From the NCBI GenBank assembly GCA_020630795.1, contig JAHDIK010000006.1, positions 1 to 64,000 of the forward strand: 64,000 bases of DNA. Direction: 5' to 3'. The translations under genes and the position numbers were made by a program. The stretch is from Colwellia sp. (GTDB lineage Bacteria > Pseudomonadota > Gammaproteobacteria > Enterobacterales > Alteromonadaceae). Below, piece by piece: positions 56,183 through 64,000 of the stretch. Every line of letters starts with the position of its first letter. Within the stretch, counting starts at the first letter, position 1. The notes beneath the pieces are model-generated. The model saw nothing but the letters and a program-made list of their open reading frames with translations, searched no databases and was not told the DNA's origin.

Positions 56183-56271
56183 TGTAATTCCTTATCCAAT
56201 AAAAGTTCAGTTAGATAAATACTATCTTGTACTACTGCCTCTTTGATGAATTCTGTATCGATAAATTTCAT
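56179..56271 (-). CDS. Small ORF (30 codons) coupled to neuA
   Basis: ATG at 56271 with GGA nearby, ending in TGA at 56179-56181 that overlaps the neuA GTG in a four-base GTGA. The peptide begins MKFIDTEFIKEAVV and is acidic and amphipathic. No homology is recognised. It may be a leader for neuA translation, a remnant, or a real small protein; the arrangement itself is the main evidence. Confidence 0.35.
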   Translation of the reverse strand: MKFIDTEFIKEAVVQDSIYLTELLLDKELQ

Positions 56272-56416
56272 TTTGTATCCATGGTCAATTTTCAAAATTA
56301 ATAACTCAAACTTTTTATTAAACGGATTATATTAACGAATAGTTAAATTTAGAAAATATTCCTTACAGTTTAAACCAAACAAATTTTGTAAATTAGTATG
56401 TTAAGAATAACTTTAT

Positions 56417-57355
56417 TTAATTAATTTGAGGTTTTCTAGAAAAGTATCTAACTAGAATAAATGCTATGGATATAAAACCACCCAATACAGTACCTAACAC
56501 AACAATTACAGCTCTTTTGGGGCCATTCTTTGTATCTGGTACTTGAGCAGGATCAATTGTTTTAAATACATATTCTTTTTTTACTTGGGCTAACATCATT
56601 GTTTTTGTCTGTTCTTCAATTAATTGATAGAACACTGTTTCCATATTGCTAACTTGTATGTTTTTTAATTCATCTTTTAAATACTGTATTGATGCCTTTG
56701 TTTCTTCTTTTTCTTGCTCCCTCATAAATTCGTTTATTTCTTTTACTAATAAAACTAACCATCGTTTGGCTAAAGTTGGAGAGTAAAATTCAATTTCGAT
56801 AGTAATCAACGATGATGTTTTATCTTGGGAGACTGAAAGCAATTTAGAAAATTTTTCATAACTTTGCCATGGTGTAGGTTCGGGTGTTTCAGTCGCTTTT
56901 ACTTCTCTAATCCATTGATGGGACTTTTCGTCGTATATTTCTTCATCTAGTACTAATAAGTCGTTTACTTTATCCCATTCCTTTGCAGCCATAAGAGGTA
57001 CTAACAAATCATGTTTTTGAATAAACTTTTCGACGAATGAGCGCGACTCTAGAGTCGCCAAAGCAATCGATGTTTGGTCACCATTACTCCCACCTAAGTT
57101 AATGCCAGCCATACTAGCTAAACCACCAAACTGACCAGCCAAAGCAGCAAGACCTCCACTTGAACCTTGCGATGAAACTGGAGATAGTAGTACCGAAGCC
57201 TTGTAAACATTAGGTTTTGAAAGCGCATAGAAGATAGAGCTTATAGCAAAGGTAGCTGTAAGAACAATAATGATGATTTTACCAGTCCATATAGCGTGCC
57301 AGAGTTCGACTAAATCAATTTCATCATCTTCAATAGAGGGAGAGTTGTCAGACAT
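56417..57355 (-). CDS. wzz: Chain-length regulator, Wzz / PCP family
   Basis: Polysaccharide co-polymerase that sets chain length with Wzy. Two membrane segments flank the periplasmic part: IIIIVLTATFAISSIFYAL (about residues 31-50) and VIVVLGTVLGGFISIAFILVRYF (about 283-305). A typical DEIDLVELWHAIW lies before the first. The Pro-rich motif PAQVPDTKNGPKRA before the second is diagnostic. An unusual Gly/Ala/Ser-rich loop (about 61-91) with GGLAALAGQFGGLASMAG is also seen in PCP proteins. 312 residues, no kinase domain. Confidence 0.9.
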   Translation of the reverse strand: MSDNSPSIEDDEIDLVELWHAIWTGKIIIIVLTATFAISSIFYALSKPNVYKASVLLSPVSSQGSSGGLAALAGQFGGLASMAGINLGGSNGDQTSIALATLESRSFVEKFIQKHDLLVPLMAAKEWDKVNDLLVLDEEIYDEKSHQWIREVKATETPEPTPWQSYEKFSKLLSVSQDKTSSLITIEIEFYSPTLAKRWLVLLVKEINEFMREQEKEETKASIQYLKDELKNIQVSNMETVFYQLIEEQTKTMMLAQVKKEYVFKTIDPAQVPDTKNGPKRAVIVVLGTVLGGFISIAFILVRYFSRKPQIN

Positions 57356-57650
57356 TAAAGTTTTATCTTCTATGATAATTACGTGAAAAGCGTGAAAGCA
57401 GAATTATAGAGTAATGCGGTTAGCCTTGTAAATGTTTTGATGGCTATTTAAAAAATGAATAACGGATCGTTATTATGTGTTGGCGGGTTTTAAGTGAACT
57501 ATTTAGTTTTCAGGATGATTTATTAAACTAAAAGAGCGGAAGAAACTACTTATATTAGTTGGTTAACGTTATTTTCTTAATTAAGGTTGTAAGCTAGCTG
57601 AGCTTTCATAATGTTGCAATTATCAACTAGCTTATATTTACCTAAAACTT
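57356..57650. other. 295-base intergenic region upstream of wzz
   Basis: No gene seen. It contains a palindrome AATAACG-GAT-CGTTATT (57458-57474), a candidate operator, and an inverted repeat TAAGCTAG-N29-CTAGCTTA (57590-57634) just downstream of the cytidylyltransferase stop. The latter lacks a T tract. The wzz promoter should lie here but I cannot choose one. Confidence 0.45.
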
Positions 57651-58079
57651 TTACTCTGAGTTTGGCTCTTTTCGTAAATCAAGTAAAGTTTGATTAATTA
57701 AAGTGCTTGAAGTACCTTGAGTGTATGGGAAGTAAATAACTTTACACCCAACTTCTTTTAATTCAGTTTCAAAGTCTTGCCATTTTGGCGTGTCGTACCA
57801 ATCGTCTCCAACAAATAAATAAGTAGCATGGTTTTTTTTAGCTGCAGCGACTTTGTCCATATTATTCTGAGGAATTGCAACATCTACGTATTTACATGCT
57901 CTAACAACTTCAATTCTATCGTGATAAGGAATGACTGACTTTTTACCTTTGTACATTACAAGTTCGTCAACTGTAACGCCAACCACTAGCTTATCGCACA
58001 TTGCTTTGGCATTTCTTAGTAAATTTACGTGTCCTACGTGAAATAAATCATATACACCGCTTGTGTAACCAATAATCAT
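57651..58079 (-). CDS. TagD-like nucleotidyltransferase (glycerol-3-phosphate cytidylyltransferase family)
   Basis: HxGH-type nucleotidyltransferase: GVYDLFHVGHVNLL near the N-terminus, GDDWYDTPKW in the middle, and TQGTSSTLI in place of the usual RTxGISTT. It would make CDP-glycerol or a related CDP-polyol for the polysaccharide; the substrate is not certain. The frame runs 10 codons further upstream, but the start is ATG 58079. That gives AAAGG at the right distance, an ATGA overlap with the preceding stop, and a standard N-terminus (MIIGYTSGVYD). 142 residues. Confidence 0.82.
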   Translation of the reverse strand: MIIGYTSGVYDLFHVGHVNLLRNAKAMCDKLVVGVTVDELVMYKGKKSVIPYHDRIEVVRACKYVDVAIPQNNMDKVAAAKKNHATYLFVGDDWYDTPKWQDFETELKEVGCKVIYFPYTQGTSSTLINQTLLDLRKEPNSE

Positions 58080-59590
58080 TTTAATACCTTTAAATTTTCC
58101 TGAAACCATAAATCGTAAGAAGATAACTTGTCAGGGTTTGAAAAAACTTTCGTTAAATCAACGGGGAATCCAACTTTCTTCTCAAAAGCAAACTGCGTTC
58201 CTAAGTATTTTTCTATAACTCTTCTTAGGGGAAGTTTGCCTAAATCACTATTCATCAGTTCTATTTTAGAGAACTGAGTTGCTAGTTCAAATACATGTTG
58301 ATTTGCAATAGGCTCTCGTCCTTCGACACCTGCTGCCATTAACGCAAAGTCTAAGCGTCTAAATAACACAGGCATATGGTAACGGATAAAAAACCATCGT
58401 ACCATTTCAAAAACATTATTTAGATTGACTTTATTAAATATCTCGTCAAATTTTTTGTAAAGCTTACTGCCAGTTGTAGGTGGCTTATAGCAATATAATT
58501 CTAAAAACTTGTCTAAATCGAAAGACTCTGCTTGTGCAGACCACCTAAATATTCGGTCATAACCACCAAAAAATTCATCAGCACCTTCACCAGATAAAAG
58601 TACTTTTATGCCATCCTCAGCAGCTAAAGCAGAGATCTTATAAAGTAATACTTCGTTAGGAACTGACATGGGTTCACCACGTAAATTCAGTAGGTAATTA
58701 AAGCTCTCTAAATATTCGTGTGGCTCACAATCTACTATTGTTAAATTAGGAGTATTTGTTGTTCGAAGGTACTCAATATCCTCGTCGCCAGTAAATCCTA
58801 TAGTATAATATCGGTCGAATTTACCTAGTTCTTTAATGAGGTTACTGTCTACGCCACGACTTAGAAGCAGACCAACAGGAGCGTCAGATACCATACGAGT
58901 TGTGATGCCTTTTTTAAGGCCGTCTTCTAACGTATTATCTGAAATATTGTCATATCGATTTAAAGAGTCTGTACAATCAAAATACTTCCCATTAACTAGG
59001 CAATGTCCCGGTTCAACAATATCTACGTTTTCGAAAAATGAACCTGAAAATATTGGTGCTCTTGTTGCGTAATATTCGTCGATAGAATCATTGTTTACTT
59101 TTAAGTTATACAATTCTTTAAACGTTTTTGGCTCAGATGAAAAACTAATAAATTCACCATCTTGATGATAAAAAAGCGGTTTTACACCAAATCTATCTCG
59201 ACAGGCGTGTTTTAGCTCCCCATAATTGTTGACATAAACAAATGCAAAAAAACCATCTAATTCAGAAGGAACCATCTTGTTAGATGCAATTAAATCGCTT
59301 AGCAGCTTTGAGTCGCTAGTATACTCACAATCAAAGTATTTAAAGCCTAGCTCTTTATAATTAAGAATTTCACCATTGAAAACTAAAATTCCACCTTGTT
59401 GATCTATAACAGGTTGGTTAGTCCCTGTATTTACGTCAATTATTGCTAGCCTAGAGTGATATGCGTTCCAATTGTGATGAGAGACTAAATCAGAAGAAGC
59501 GTCTGGCCCTCTGAAGTCAAGAGTACTTTTAATTACATTAAGTTTTGTACTGTTTACTAAAGGGTTATTTGAAATGAAAATTCCACACAT
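58076..59590 (-). CDS. asnB: Asparagine synthase-like glutamine amidotransferase
   Basis: The N-terminal glutaminase domain is complete: Cys2 (MCGIF), LDFRGPDAS, HSRLAIID, FNGEILNY and the SD for glutamine. The synthase domain has SGEGADEFFGGYDR, but its ATP-pyrophosphate loop reads SRGVDS where SGGxDS is expected. At 504 residues it is shorter than E. coli AsnB (554). Enzymes of this type in sugar loci amidate uronic acids (for example WbpG-like proteins), so the gene may serve the polysaccharide rather than asparagine supply. First gene of the minus-strand run; coupled to the TagD-like gene. Confidence 0.82.
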   Translation of the reverse strand: MCGIFISNNPLVNSTKLNVIKSTLDFRGPDASSDLVSHHNWNAYHSRLAIIDVNTGTNQPVIDQQGGILVFNGEILNYKELGFKYFDCEYTSDSKLLSDLIASNKMVPSELDGFFAFVYVNNYGELKHACRDRFGVKPLFYHQDGEFISFSSEPKTFKELYNLKVNNDSIDEYYATRAPIFSGSFFENVDIVEPGHCLVNGKYFDCTDSLNRYDNISDNTLEDGLKKGITTRMVSDAPVGLLLSRGVDSNLIKELGKFDRYYTIGFTGDEDIEYLRTTNTPNLTIVDCEPHEYLESFNYLLNLRGEPMSVPNEVLLYKISALAAEDGIKVLLSGEGADEFFGGYDRIFRWSAQAESFDLDKFLELYCYKPPTTGSKLYKKFDEIFNKVNLNNVFEMVRWFFIRYHMPVLFRRLDFALMAAGVEGREPIANQHVFELATQFSKIELMNSDLGKLPLRRVIEKYLGTQFAFEKKVGFPVDLTKVFSNPDKLSSYDLWFQENLKVLK

Positions 59591-59638
59591 TGCGATATCT
59601 CTATTTTCGAAATTATTCTAAAAAACTTATATTAACAT

Positions 59639-59668
59639 ATAATAAAGATTTTGAATTAGTTTGTTCAA
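59639..59668 (-). promoter_or_regulatory. Candidate sigma-70 promoter of the asnB-like gene
   Basis: On the minus strand TTGAAC (59668-59663), an 18-base spacer, TATTAT (59644-59639), with the ATG about 49 bases on. The region is very AT-rich. Confidence 0.4.
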
Positions 59669-59844
59669 TATTTAAGTATTTGAATATATTGTATATTGAT
59701 AGTCTTGGGTTAAATTGATATGAGTTTTATGCAATGTGATATAAACCTTACGCTTGTCTGATATATATACTTTCAACAAACGAGTACCGTATTCTCCCAT
59801 TTTTTGGTAGAATCGCGTCAATTTTTATCGAGTAGGATTATTCC

Positions 59845-60309
59845 ATGAACGTAGTTGAAGCTAATTTTGATGCCAAAGGCAAGAAAGTTGCGATTATAGT
59901 ATCTCGTTTTAACAGTTTTGTTGTTGAAAGTTTATTAGAAGGTGCGGTTGATGCCCTTAAGCGTCACGGTAATGTTGAAGATAATGATATTACTGTTGTT
60001 CGAGTACCTGGAGCGTACGAACTGCCTGTCGCTGCTAAGCGTTTAGCGCAAAAAGGTGGTTACGATGCGATTATCGCTATAGGCGCTGTTATACGTGGCG
60101 GCACACCTCATTTTGATTTTGTAGCAGGTGAGTGTAATAAAGGTTTAGCTCAGGTTTCTATGGAGTTTACATTGCCAGTGGCTTTCGGTGTTATTACTAC
60201 CGATACTATAGAACAAGCGATTGACAGAGCAGGCCTTAAAGTTGGAAATAAAGGCGCAGAGGCAGCATTGAGTGCCTTAGAAATGATTAACGTATTAGAG
60301 CAAATTTAA
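59845..60309 (+). CDS. ribH: 6,7-dimethyl-8-ribityllumazine synthase
   Basis: Penultimate enzyme of riboflavin synthesis; forms an icosahedral or smaller shell. Motifs are [60 protein letters not shown] and [20 protein letters not shown], with the catalytic His in PHFDF. The 154-residue length is normal. It leads ribH-nusB-thiL-pgpA. The ribD/ribE/ribBA genes that often precede it are not on this side, where the polysaccharide locus stands. Confidence 0.96.
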   Translation: MNVVEANFDAKGKKVAIIVSRFNSFVVESLLEGAVDALKRHGNVEDNDITVVRVPGAYELPVAAKRLAQKGGYDAIIAIGAVIRGGTPHFDFVAGECNKGLAQVSMEFTLPVAFGVITTDTIEQAIDRAGLKVGNKGAEAALSALEMINVLEQI

Positions 60310-60354
60310 TCGCTGCGTTAATAAAAGTTTTAACATTTTAATTTGGAGATGAGT

Positions 60355-60771
60355 TTGAAACCATCACCTAGAAGAAAAGCCAGAGAATTAGCCGTACAAG
60401 CTGTGTACTCTTGGCAATTAAGTCAAAATGCTGTGAACGATATTGAAACTAATTTTTTAGTGGATAATGGTTCTCGTCGTTTTGATATACCGTTTTTTCA
60501 ACAGCTATTTCGTGGTGTTACCGCGTCTATAACTGAGTTAGATTTATTAATCTCTCCTCATGTTGATAGACCGCTTGAAGACATTGATCATGTAGAAAAA
60601 GCAATTTTACGAGTAGCAATATTTGAACTCAAAGAGTGTTTGGATGTCCCATATAAAGTAGTCATTAACGAAGCTATTGAACTAGCTAAGTCGTTTGCTG
60701 CTGACGACAGCCATAAATTTGTAAACGGTGTATTAGATAAAGCCGTTAAGTTAATTCGTACTGAAGCGTAA
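60355..60771 (+). CDS. nusB: Transcription antitermination protein NusB
   Basis: Part of the antitermination complex for rRNA operons. The start is placed at TTG 60355, because GGAG at 60345-60348 is six bases away and the product then begins MKPSPRRKARELAVQAVYSWQL, in register with E. coli NusB. An ATG at 60349 would touch that site directly. The C-terminal VPYKVVINEAIELAKSFAADDSHKFVNGVLDK is near-identical to E. coli. 138 residues. Confidence 0.94.
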   Translation: MKPSPRRKARELAVQAVYSWQLSQNAVNDIETNFLVDNGSRRFDIPFFQQLFRGVTASITELDLLISPHVDRPLEDIDHVEKAILRVAIFELKECLDVPYKVVINEAIELAKSFAADDSHKFVNGVLDKAVKLIRTEA

Positions 60772-60832
60772 CTATAAATAATAGTTACGTGAGTCGTTGT
60801 GTAGTTAACTGATACTCGTAGAAGAAGTTTCA

Positions 60833-61801
60833 ATGAAAGAATTTGATCTGATCCGCAACTACTTTACTGAACAAGTAGTTAAGCGAAAAGATGTTGTGCT
60901 GGGTATTGGTGACGATTGTGCTTTGGTCGCCCCAGCCGAGCATCAACATATTGCGATAACAACTGACACGCTAGTTTCAGGGGTTCATTTCCCCGAAAAT
61001 ACATCACCTAGAGCGATTGGACATAAAGCCGTAGCGGTTAATTTGTCTGACTTATCAGCTATTGGTGCGGAGCCTTCATGGTTAAGTCTTGCACTTACGT
61101 TACCTCACGTAGATAAAGAGTGGGTGTCGGAGTTTTGCGCTGGTGTTTTTGAGCTTTGTGAATTTTACAATGTTCAATTGATTGGTGGAGATACTACACA
61201 AGGGCCATTAAGTATTACTATTACAGCCCAGGGTAGTATTCCTATCGATAAATCAGTTAATCGTAGTGGCGCAAAAGCTGGAGATTGGTTGTATGTTACT
61301 GGTCAATTAGGTGATGCTGCTTTAGCGTTAATGAATTTGCAGGGCAAGGTAACAGTTAGCGAAGCATCTAAAGGGAAAATTTTCAATCAATTAGATTATC
61401 CTAAACCACGAGTTCTTGCTGGACAAGCTTTAAGGGATTATGCAACTTCAGCTATTGATATTTCAGACGGTCTGATTTCAGATCTCACACATATTTGTAA
61501 AGCGTCTAACGTTGGTGCTAACCTGAATTTAGAGTCACTACCTGTTTCACCGATTGTGATGGAAACCCTAGGCAAAGAGCAAGCAATTGAAACCGCACTT
61601 ACTGGTGGCGATGATTATGAGCTTTTGTTCACTGTGCCCGAAGATAACAAAGTAGGAATGGAAATTACCCTACTTAATATTGGCGTACCTGTAACATGCA
61701 TTGGTCAAATGAACGGAAGTGAAAAGATTACCTCAACGTTAGACGGTGTATCAATGAATCTTCAGTTGAAAGGGTTTGAGCATTTTTCTAATGACCAATA
61801 A
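60833..61801 (+). CDS. thiL: Thiamine-monophosphate kinase
   Basis: Last step to thiamine pyrophosphate. The N-terminal GIGDDCALV, TTDTLVSGVHF, KAVAVNLSDLSAIGAEP, LIGGDTTQGP, IDISDGLISDL and TGGDDYELLF are the ThiL motifs in order. The 322-residue length is normal. Its stop overlaps the pgpA start by 11 bases. Confidence 0.96.
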   Translation: MKEFDLIRNYFTEQVVKRKDVVLGIGDDCALVAPAEHQHIAITTDTLVSGVHFPENTSPRAIGHKAVAVNLSDLSAIGAEPSWLSLALTLPHVDKEWVSEFCAGVFELCEFYNVQLIGGDTTQGPLSITITAQGSIPIDKSVNRSGAKAGDWLYVTGQLGDAALALMNLQGKVTVSEASKGKIFNQLDYPKPRVLAGQALRDYATSAIDISDGLISDLTHICKASNVGANLNLESLPVSPIVMETLGKEQAIETALTGGDDYELLFTVPEDNKVGMEITLLNIGVPVTCIGQMNGSEKITSTLDGVSMNLQLKGFEHFSNDQ

Positions 61802-62267
61802 AGTTAAACCTTCAGAACTATTTACTCTTTCTAATCCTATACATTTTCTCGCGTTGGGTTTTGGTAGTGGTTTAAGCCCTAAAGCTCCGGGTACATTTGG
61901 TACACTTGCCGCTATTCCTGTTTTTTTATTATTGTCTTATTTCAGCTCGTTAACTTATTTGGTCGCAACATTAGTTGTTTGTATTGCTGGCATTTATATT
62001 TGTGAAAAAGCGGCAAATGATGCGGGTGTTCACGATCATGGTGCAATTGTATGGGATGAAATTGCAGGCTTTCTCATTACGATGATCTTAGTGCCAATTA
62101 CATGGCAAACCATTTTAGTGGGCTTTGTGCTATTTAGAGTATTTGATATTTTTAAGCCATGGCCGATTTCTTTTATTGATAAACACATTGGTGGCGGCTT
62201 TGGGATTATGCTGGATGATATAGTTGCTGGATTATTAGCACTAGGTTGTATGCATTTAATTTTTTAG
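61791..62267 (+). CDS. pgpA: Phosphatidylglycerophosphatase A
   Basis: Inner-membrane enzyme that dephosphorylates PG-phosphate in phospholipid synthesis. Motifs are GFGSGLSPKAPGTFGTL and VWDEIAGFLITM, with several membrane segments and IMLDDIVAGLLAL. The start is ATG 61791 inside the thiL end; the frame is open five codons earlier, but that would only offer a TTG. 158 residues. A strong terminator follows. Confidence 0.95.
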   Translation: MTNKVKPSELFTLSNPIHFLALGFGSGLSPKAPGTFGTLAAIPVFLLLSYFSSLTYLVATLVVCIAGIYICEKAANDAGVHDHGAIVWDEIAGFLITMILVPITWQTILVGFVLFRVFDIFKPWPISFIDKHIGGGFGIMLDDIVAGLLALGCMHLIF

Positions 62268-62277
62268 TTGTTGATAG

Positions 62278-62311
62278 ATATTAAAAAAGGGCGTTAGCCC
62301 TTTTTTAATAT
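62278..62311. terminator. Bidirectional rho-independent terminator between pgpA and serA
   Basis: A perfect 15-bp stem with loop GTTA: AAAAAAGGGC on one side, GCCCTTTTTT on the other, extended by AT pairs. It serves both convergent transcription units. Confidence 0.92.
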
Positions 62312-62334
62312 TCAACGTTAAGTCTATTATACGG

Positions 62335-63564
62335 TTAGTGTAAAATTCTTGCTCTTACTGTGCCGTCAATTTGTTTTAACTCTTTTAAAGCCATTGCGCT
62401 GTCTTCTGATTCAATATCAATAACAACATAACCAATTTGATCATCTGTTTGAAGATACTGAGCGGCGATGTTTATATTTAACTTGGCAAAAGCTTGGTTA
62501 ATTGCGGTTAAAACACCCGGTTGGTTTTTGTGAATATGAAGTAATCGACTTGTACCCGTATGTTCTGGAAGAGATACATCAGGAAAGTTTACTGCAGATA
62601 ATGTAGAACCATTGTCTGAGTATTTAGCGAGTTTACTCGCCACTTCTAATCCAATATTTTCTTGAGCTTCTTTAGTACTTCCACCAATGTGTGGTGTAAG
62701 AATTACGTTGTCAAAAGCTCTTAGTGGTGAAATGAATTCTTCGTCGTTACCTTTAGGTTCAACCGGGAATACATCGATAGCTGCCCCAGCAACTTTCTTT
62801 GTTGAAAGTGCTTCTGCTAATGCGTCAATATCTACAACCGTACCGCGTGAGGCGTTAATGAAGATAGTGCCTTCTTTCATTGCTTCAAACTCTGCAGTAC
62901 CAATCATATCTTTGGTTTGCGGGTTTTCAGGTACATGTAAACTAATAACATCACTTTCTTGAAATAAAGCTCTTAGAGATGGGGTTTGGCTTGCATTACC
63001 TAAAGGAAGCTTTGTTTCTACGTCGTAGAATTTAACTCGCATGCCAACAGTTTCTGCTAAAATCCCTAACTGCATACCTATATGACCATATCCAATAATC
63101 CCAAGTGTTTTACCTCTGGCTTCAACAGAACCTACAGCAGATTTGTTCCATTCACCACGGTGTGCTTGTGCACTTTTTTCAGGGATACCGCGAAGTAATA
63201 ACAGGGTTTCACCAAGTACTAATTCCGCCACAGAACGTGTGTTTGAAAAAGGAGCATTGAATACAGGAATACCTAATACTTGTGCTGCTTTTATATCTAC
63301 TTGGTTTGTACCAATACAGAAGCAACCAATAGCGACTAATTTTTTAGCGTGGCTGAGCACTTTTTCATTAAGGTTTGTACGAGAACGAATACCAATGAAG
63401 TGTACGTCAGCAATTTTTTCTATAAGATCGTCTTCCGATAAGGATGTCTTAATATATTCAATATTGCTGTACCCTTTACATTTTAATTCCTCAACTGCGC
63501 TTTCGTGAACGCCTTCAAGTAGTAAAATTTTAATTTTATCTTTAGCGAGTGAAACGTTACTCAT
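62335..63564 (-). CDS. serA: D-3-phosphoglycerate dehydrogenase
   Basis: First step of serine synthesis. The sequence follows E. coli SerA closely: FIGIRSRTNLNEKVL, VAIGCFCIGTNQVD, FNAPFSNTRSVAELV, the NAD motif GIIGYGHIGMQLG, the catalytic Arg in NASRGTVVD and the His in LTPHIGGS. The C-terminal ACT domain (LLHIHKNQPGVLTAINQAF) gives serine feedback. The ATG at 63564 aligns with E. coli; the TTG three codons earlier is a weaker choice. 409 residues. Confidence 0.96.
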   Translation of the reverse strand: MSNVSLAKDKIKILLLEGVHESAVEELKCKGYSNIEYIKTSLSEDDLIEKIADVHFIGIRSRTNLNEKVLSHAKKLVAIGCFCIGTNQVDIKAAQVLGIPVFNAPFSNTRSVAELVLGETLLLLRGIPEKSAQAHRGEWNKSAVGSVEARGKTLGIIGYGHIGMQLGILAETVGMRVKFYDVETKLPLGNASQTPSLRALFQESDVISLHVPENPQTKDMIGTAEFEAMKEGTIFINASRGTVVDIDALAEALSTKKVAGAAIDVFPVEPKGNDEEFISPLRAFDNVILTPHIGGSTKEAQENIGLEVASKLAKYSDNGSTLSAVNFPDVSLPEHTGTSRLLHIHKNQPGVLTAINQAFAKLNINIAAQYLQTDDQIGYVVIDIESEDSAMALKELKQIDGTVRARILH

Positions 63565-63684
63565 GATATTCAAATTCTCTCAGTTAATGTTTTTTGGCTA
63601 AATACTAACCATTTAATTTGTTTTAGATGGCTAGATATCCAAACAGAAGCTTAAATTAGCATATAGTGTATAAACTCTAAAGTG

Positions 63685-64000
63685 TTAATTTACTATTTTT
63701 GCTCCCTCAGGTGTTCCAACGATAAAAGTGTCAGCGCCTCTGTTAGCGAACAGCCCATTGGTTACAACACCTACAACAGCATTTAGAGACTTTTCAAGCG
63801 CAATAGGATCGATTATTTCTAAGTTATGCACATCGAGAATTACGTTTCCGTTATCGGTTACTACACCTGTTCTGTATACAGGATCGCCGCCTAGTTTTAC
63901 TATTTCTCTTGCAACATAGCTTCTAGCCATAGGAATCACTTCTACTGGTAGAGGAAATTTACCTAACAAATTGACTTGTTTTGAACTGTCAGCAATACAA
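63685..64000 (-). CDS. rpiA: Ribose-5-phosphate isomerase A (5' truncated)
   Basis: Interconverts ribose-5-P and ribulose-5-P. Only the C-terminal ~104 codons are inside the window; the frame is open to the right edge (first full codon at 63999). [40 protein letters not shown] and [19 protein letters not shown] match E. coli RpiA. The rpiA-serA order on the same strand is the usual one in gammaproteobacteria. Confidence 0.95.
   Translation of the reverse strand, partial: CIADSSKQVNLLGKFPLPVEVIPMARSYVAREIVKLGGDPVYRTGVVTDNGNVILDVHNLEIIDPIALEKSLNAVVGVVTNGLFANRGADTFIVGTPEGAKIVN

Noticed and set aside
59591..59844. FMN riboswitch before ribH
   Set aside because: No conserved RFN-element helices can be recognised in this AT-rich gap, and the distance is short for one.
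42866..59844. JUMPstart/ops element for RfaH control
   Set aside because: I found no GGCGGTAG in the non-coding gaps; the closest match (near 50070) is within a coding sequence.
1..64000. CRISPR arrays, tRNA or rRNA genes, insertion sequences, prophage
   Set aside because: No regularly spaced repeats, no cloverleaf-like sequences, no transposase or integrase frames were recognised.

Overview
The window looks like a chromosomal segment of an AT-rich marine gammaproteobacterium, probably of the order Alteromonadales (Colwelliaceae or a relative). Three things suggest this. There is a long Vibrio/Shewanella-type polar flagellar and chemotaxis locus (flrA/flrBC regulators, flhF-flhG, parC-parP). 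The housekeeping proteins NusB, SerA and RpiA stay close to their E. coli counterparts. The base composition is uniformly low in G+C. Taxonomy is inference; there is no rRNA gene in the window.

Region 1 (1-37.9 kb) is the polar flagellum and chemotaxis locus. A 5'-truncated TPR/SGNH-hydrolase-like gene comes first. Then follow flagellin, flaG and fliD, then fliS-fliT on the opposite strand, then flrA. An outer-membrane barrel gene sits on the minus strand between flrA and flrBC. After flrBC comes an almost unbroken run: fliEFGHIJ, fliKLMNOPQR-flhB, flhA-flhF-flhG-fliA, cheYZAB, parC, parP, cheW and a DUF2802 protein. I can read a sigma-28 promoter in front of flagellin and sigma-54 (-24/-12) promoters in front of flrB, fliE, fliK and flhA. 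That matches the FlrA > FlrBC > FliA cascade known from Vibrio.

Region 2 (38.0-59.6 kb) is a surface polysaccharide locus. It begins after the lipid-asymmetry lipoprotein gene mlaA. On the plus strand are a very large multi-SLBB export protein and WecA. Converging on them is a long minus-strand set: an asparagine-synthase-like amidotransferase, a TagD-like cytidylyltransferase, a Wzz-like chain-length regulator, neuA-neuB-neuC for CMP-sialic acid, a formyltransferase coupled to a polysaccharide deacetylase, an orphan GT-B-like protein, Wzx, a hexapeptide acyltransferase, an SDR protein, a CgeB-like glycosyltransferase, Wzy and two GT2 transferases. Together these predict a Wzx/Wzy-dependent, sialylated and possibly N-formylated O-antigen or capsule started by WecA.

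Region 3 (59.8-64 kb) is core metabolism. ribH-nusB-thiL-pgpA runs forward and ends at a perfect hairpin terminator. serA and a 5'-truncated rpiA are on the minus strand.

The most interesting observation is in CheA. Its linker, where the CheY-binding P2 domain would normally lie, carries three copies of a motif that closely resembles the CheY-binding N-terminus of FliM and the C-terminus of CheZ, both encoded in this same window. Other points worth checking are the inverted fliS-fliT pair, a sialic-acid pathway with no recognisable sialyltransferase, a 30-codon ORF coupled to neuA, and altered catalytic motifs in the AsnB-like and SDR proteins. No tRNA, rRNA, insertion sequence, prophage or CRISPR array was seen.
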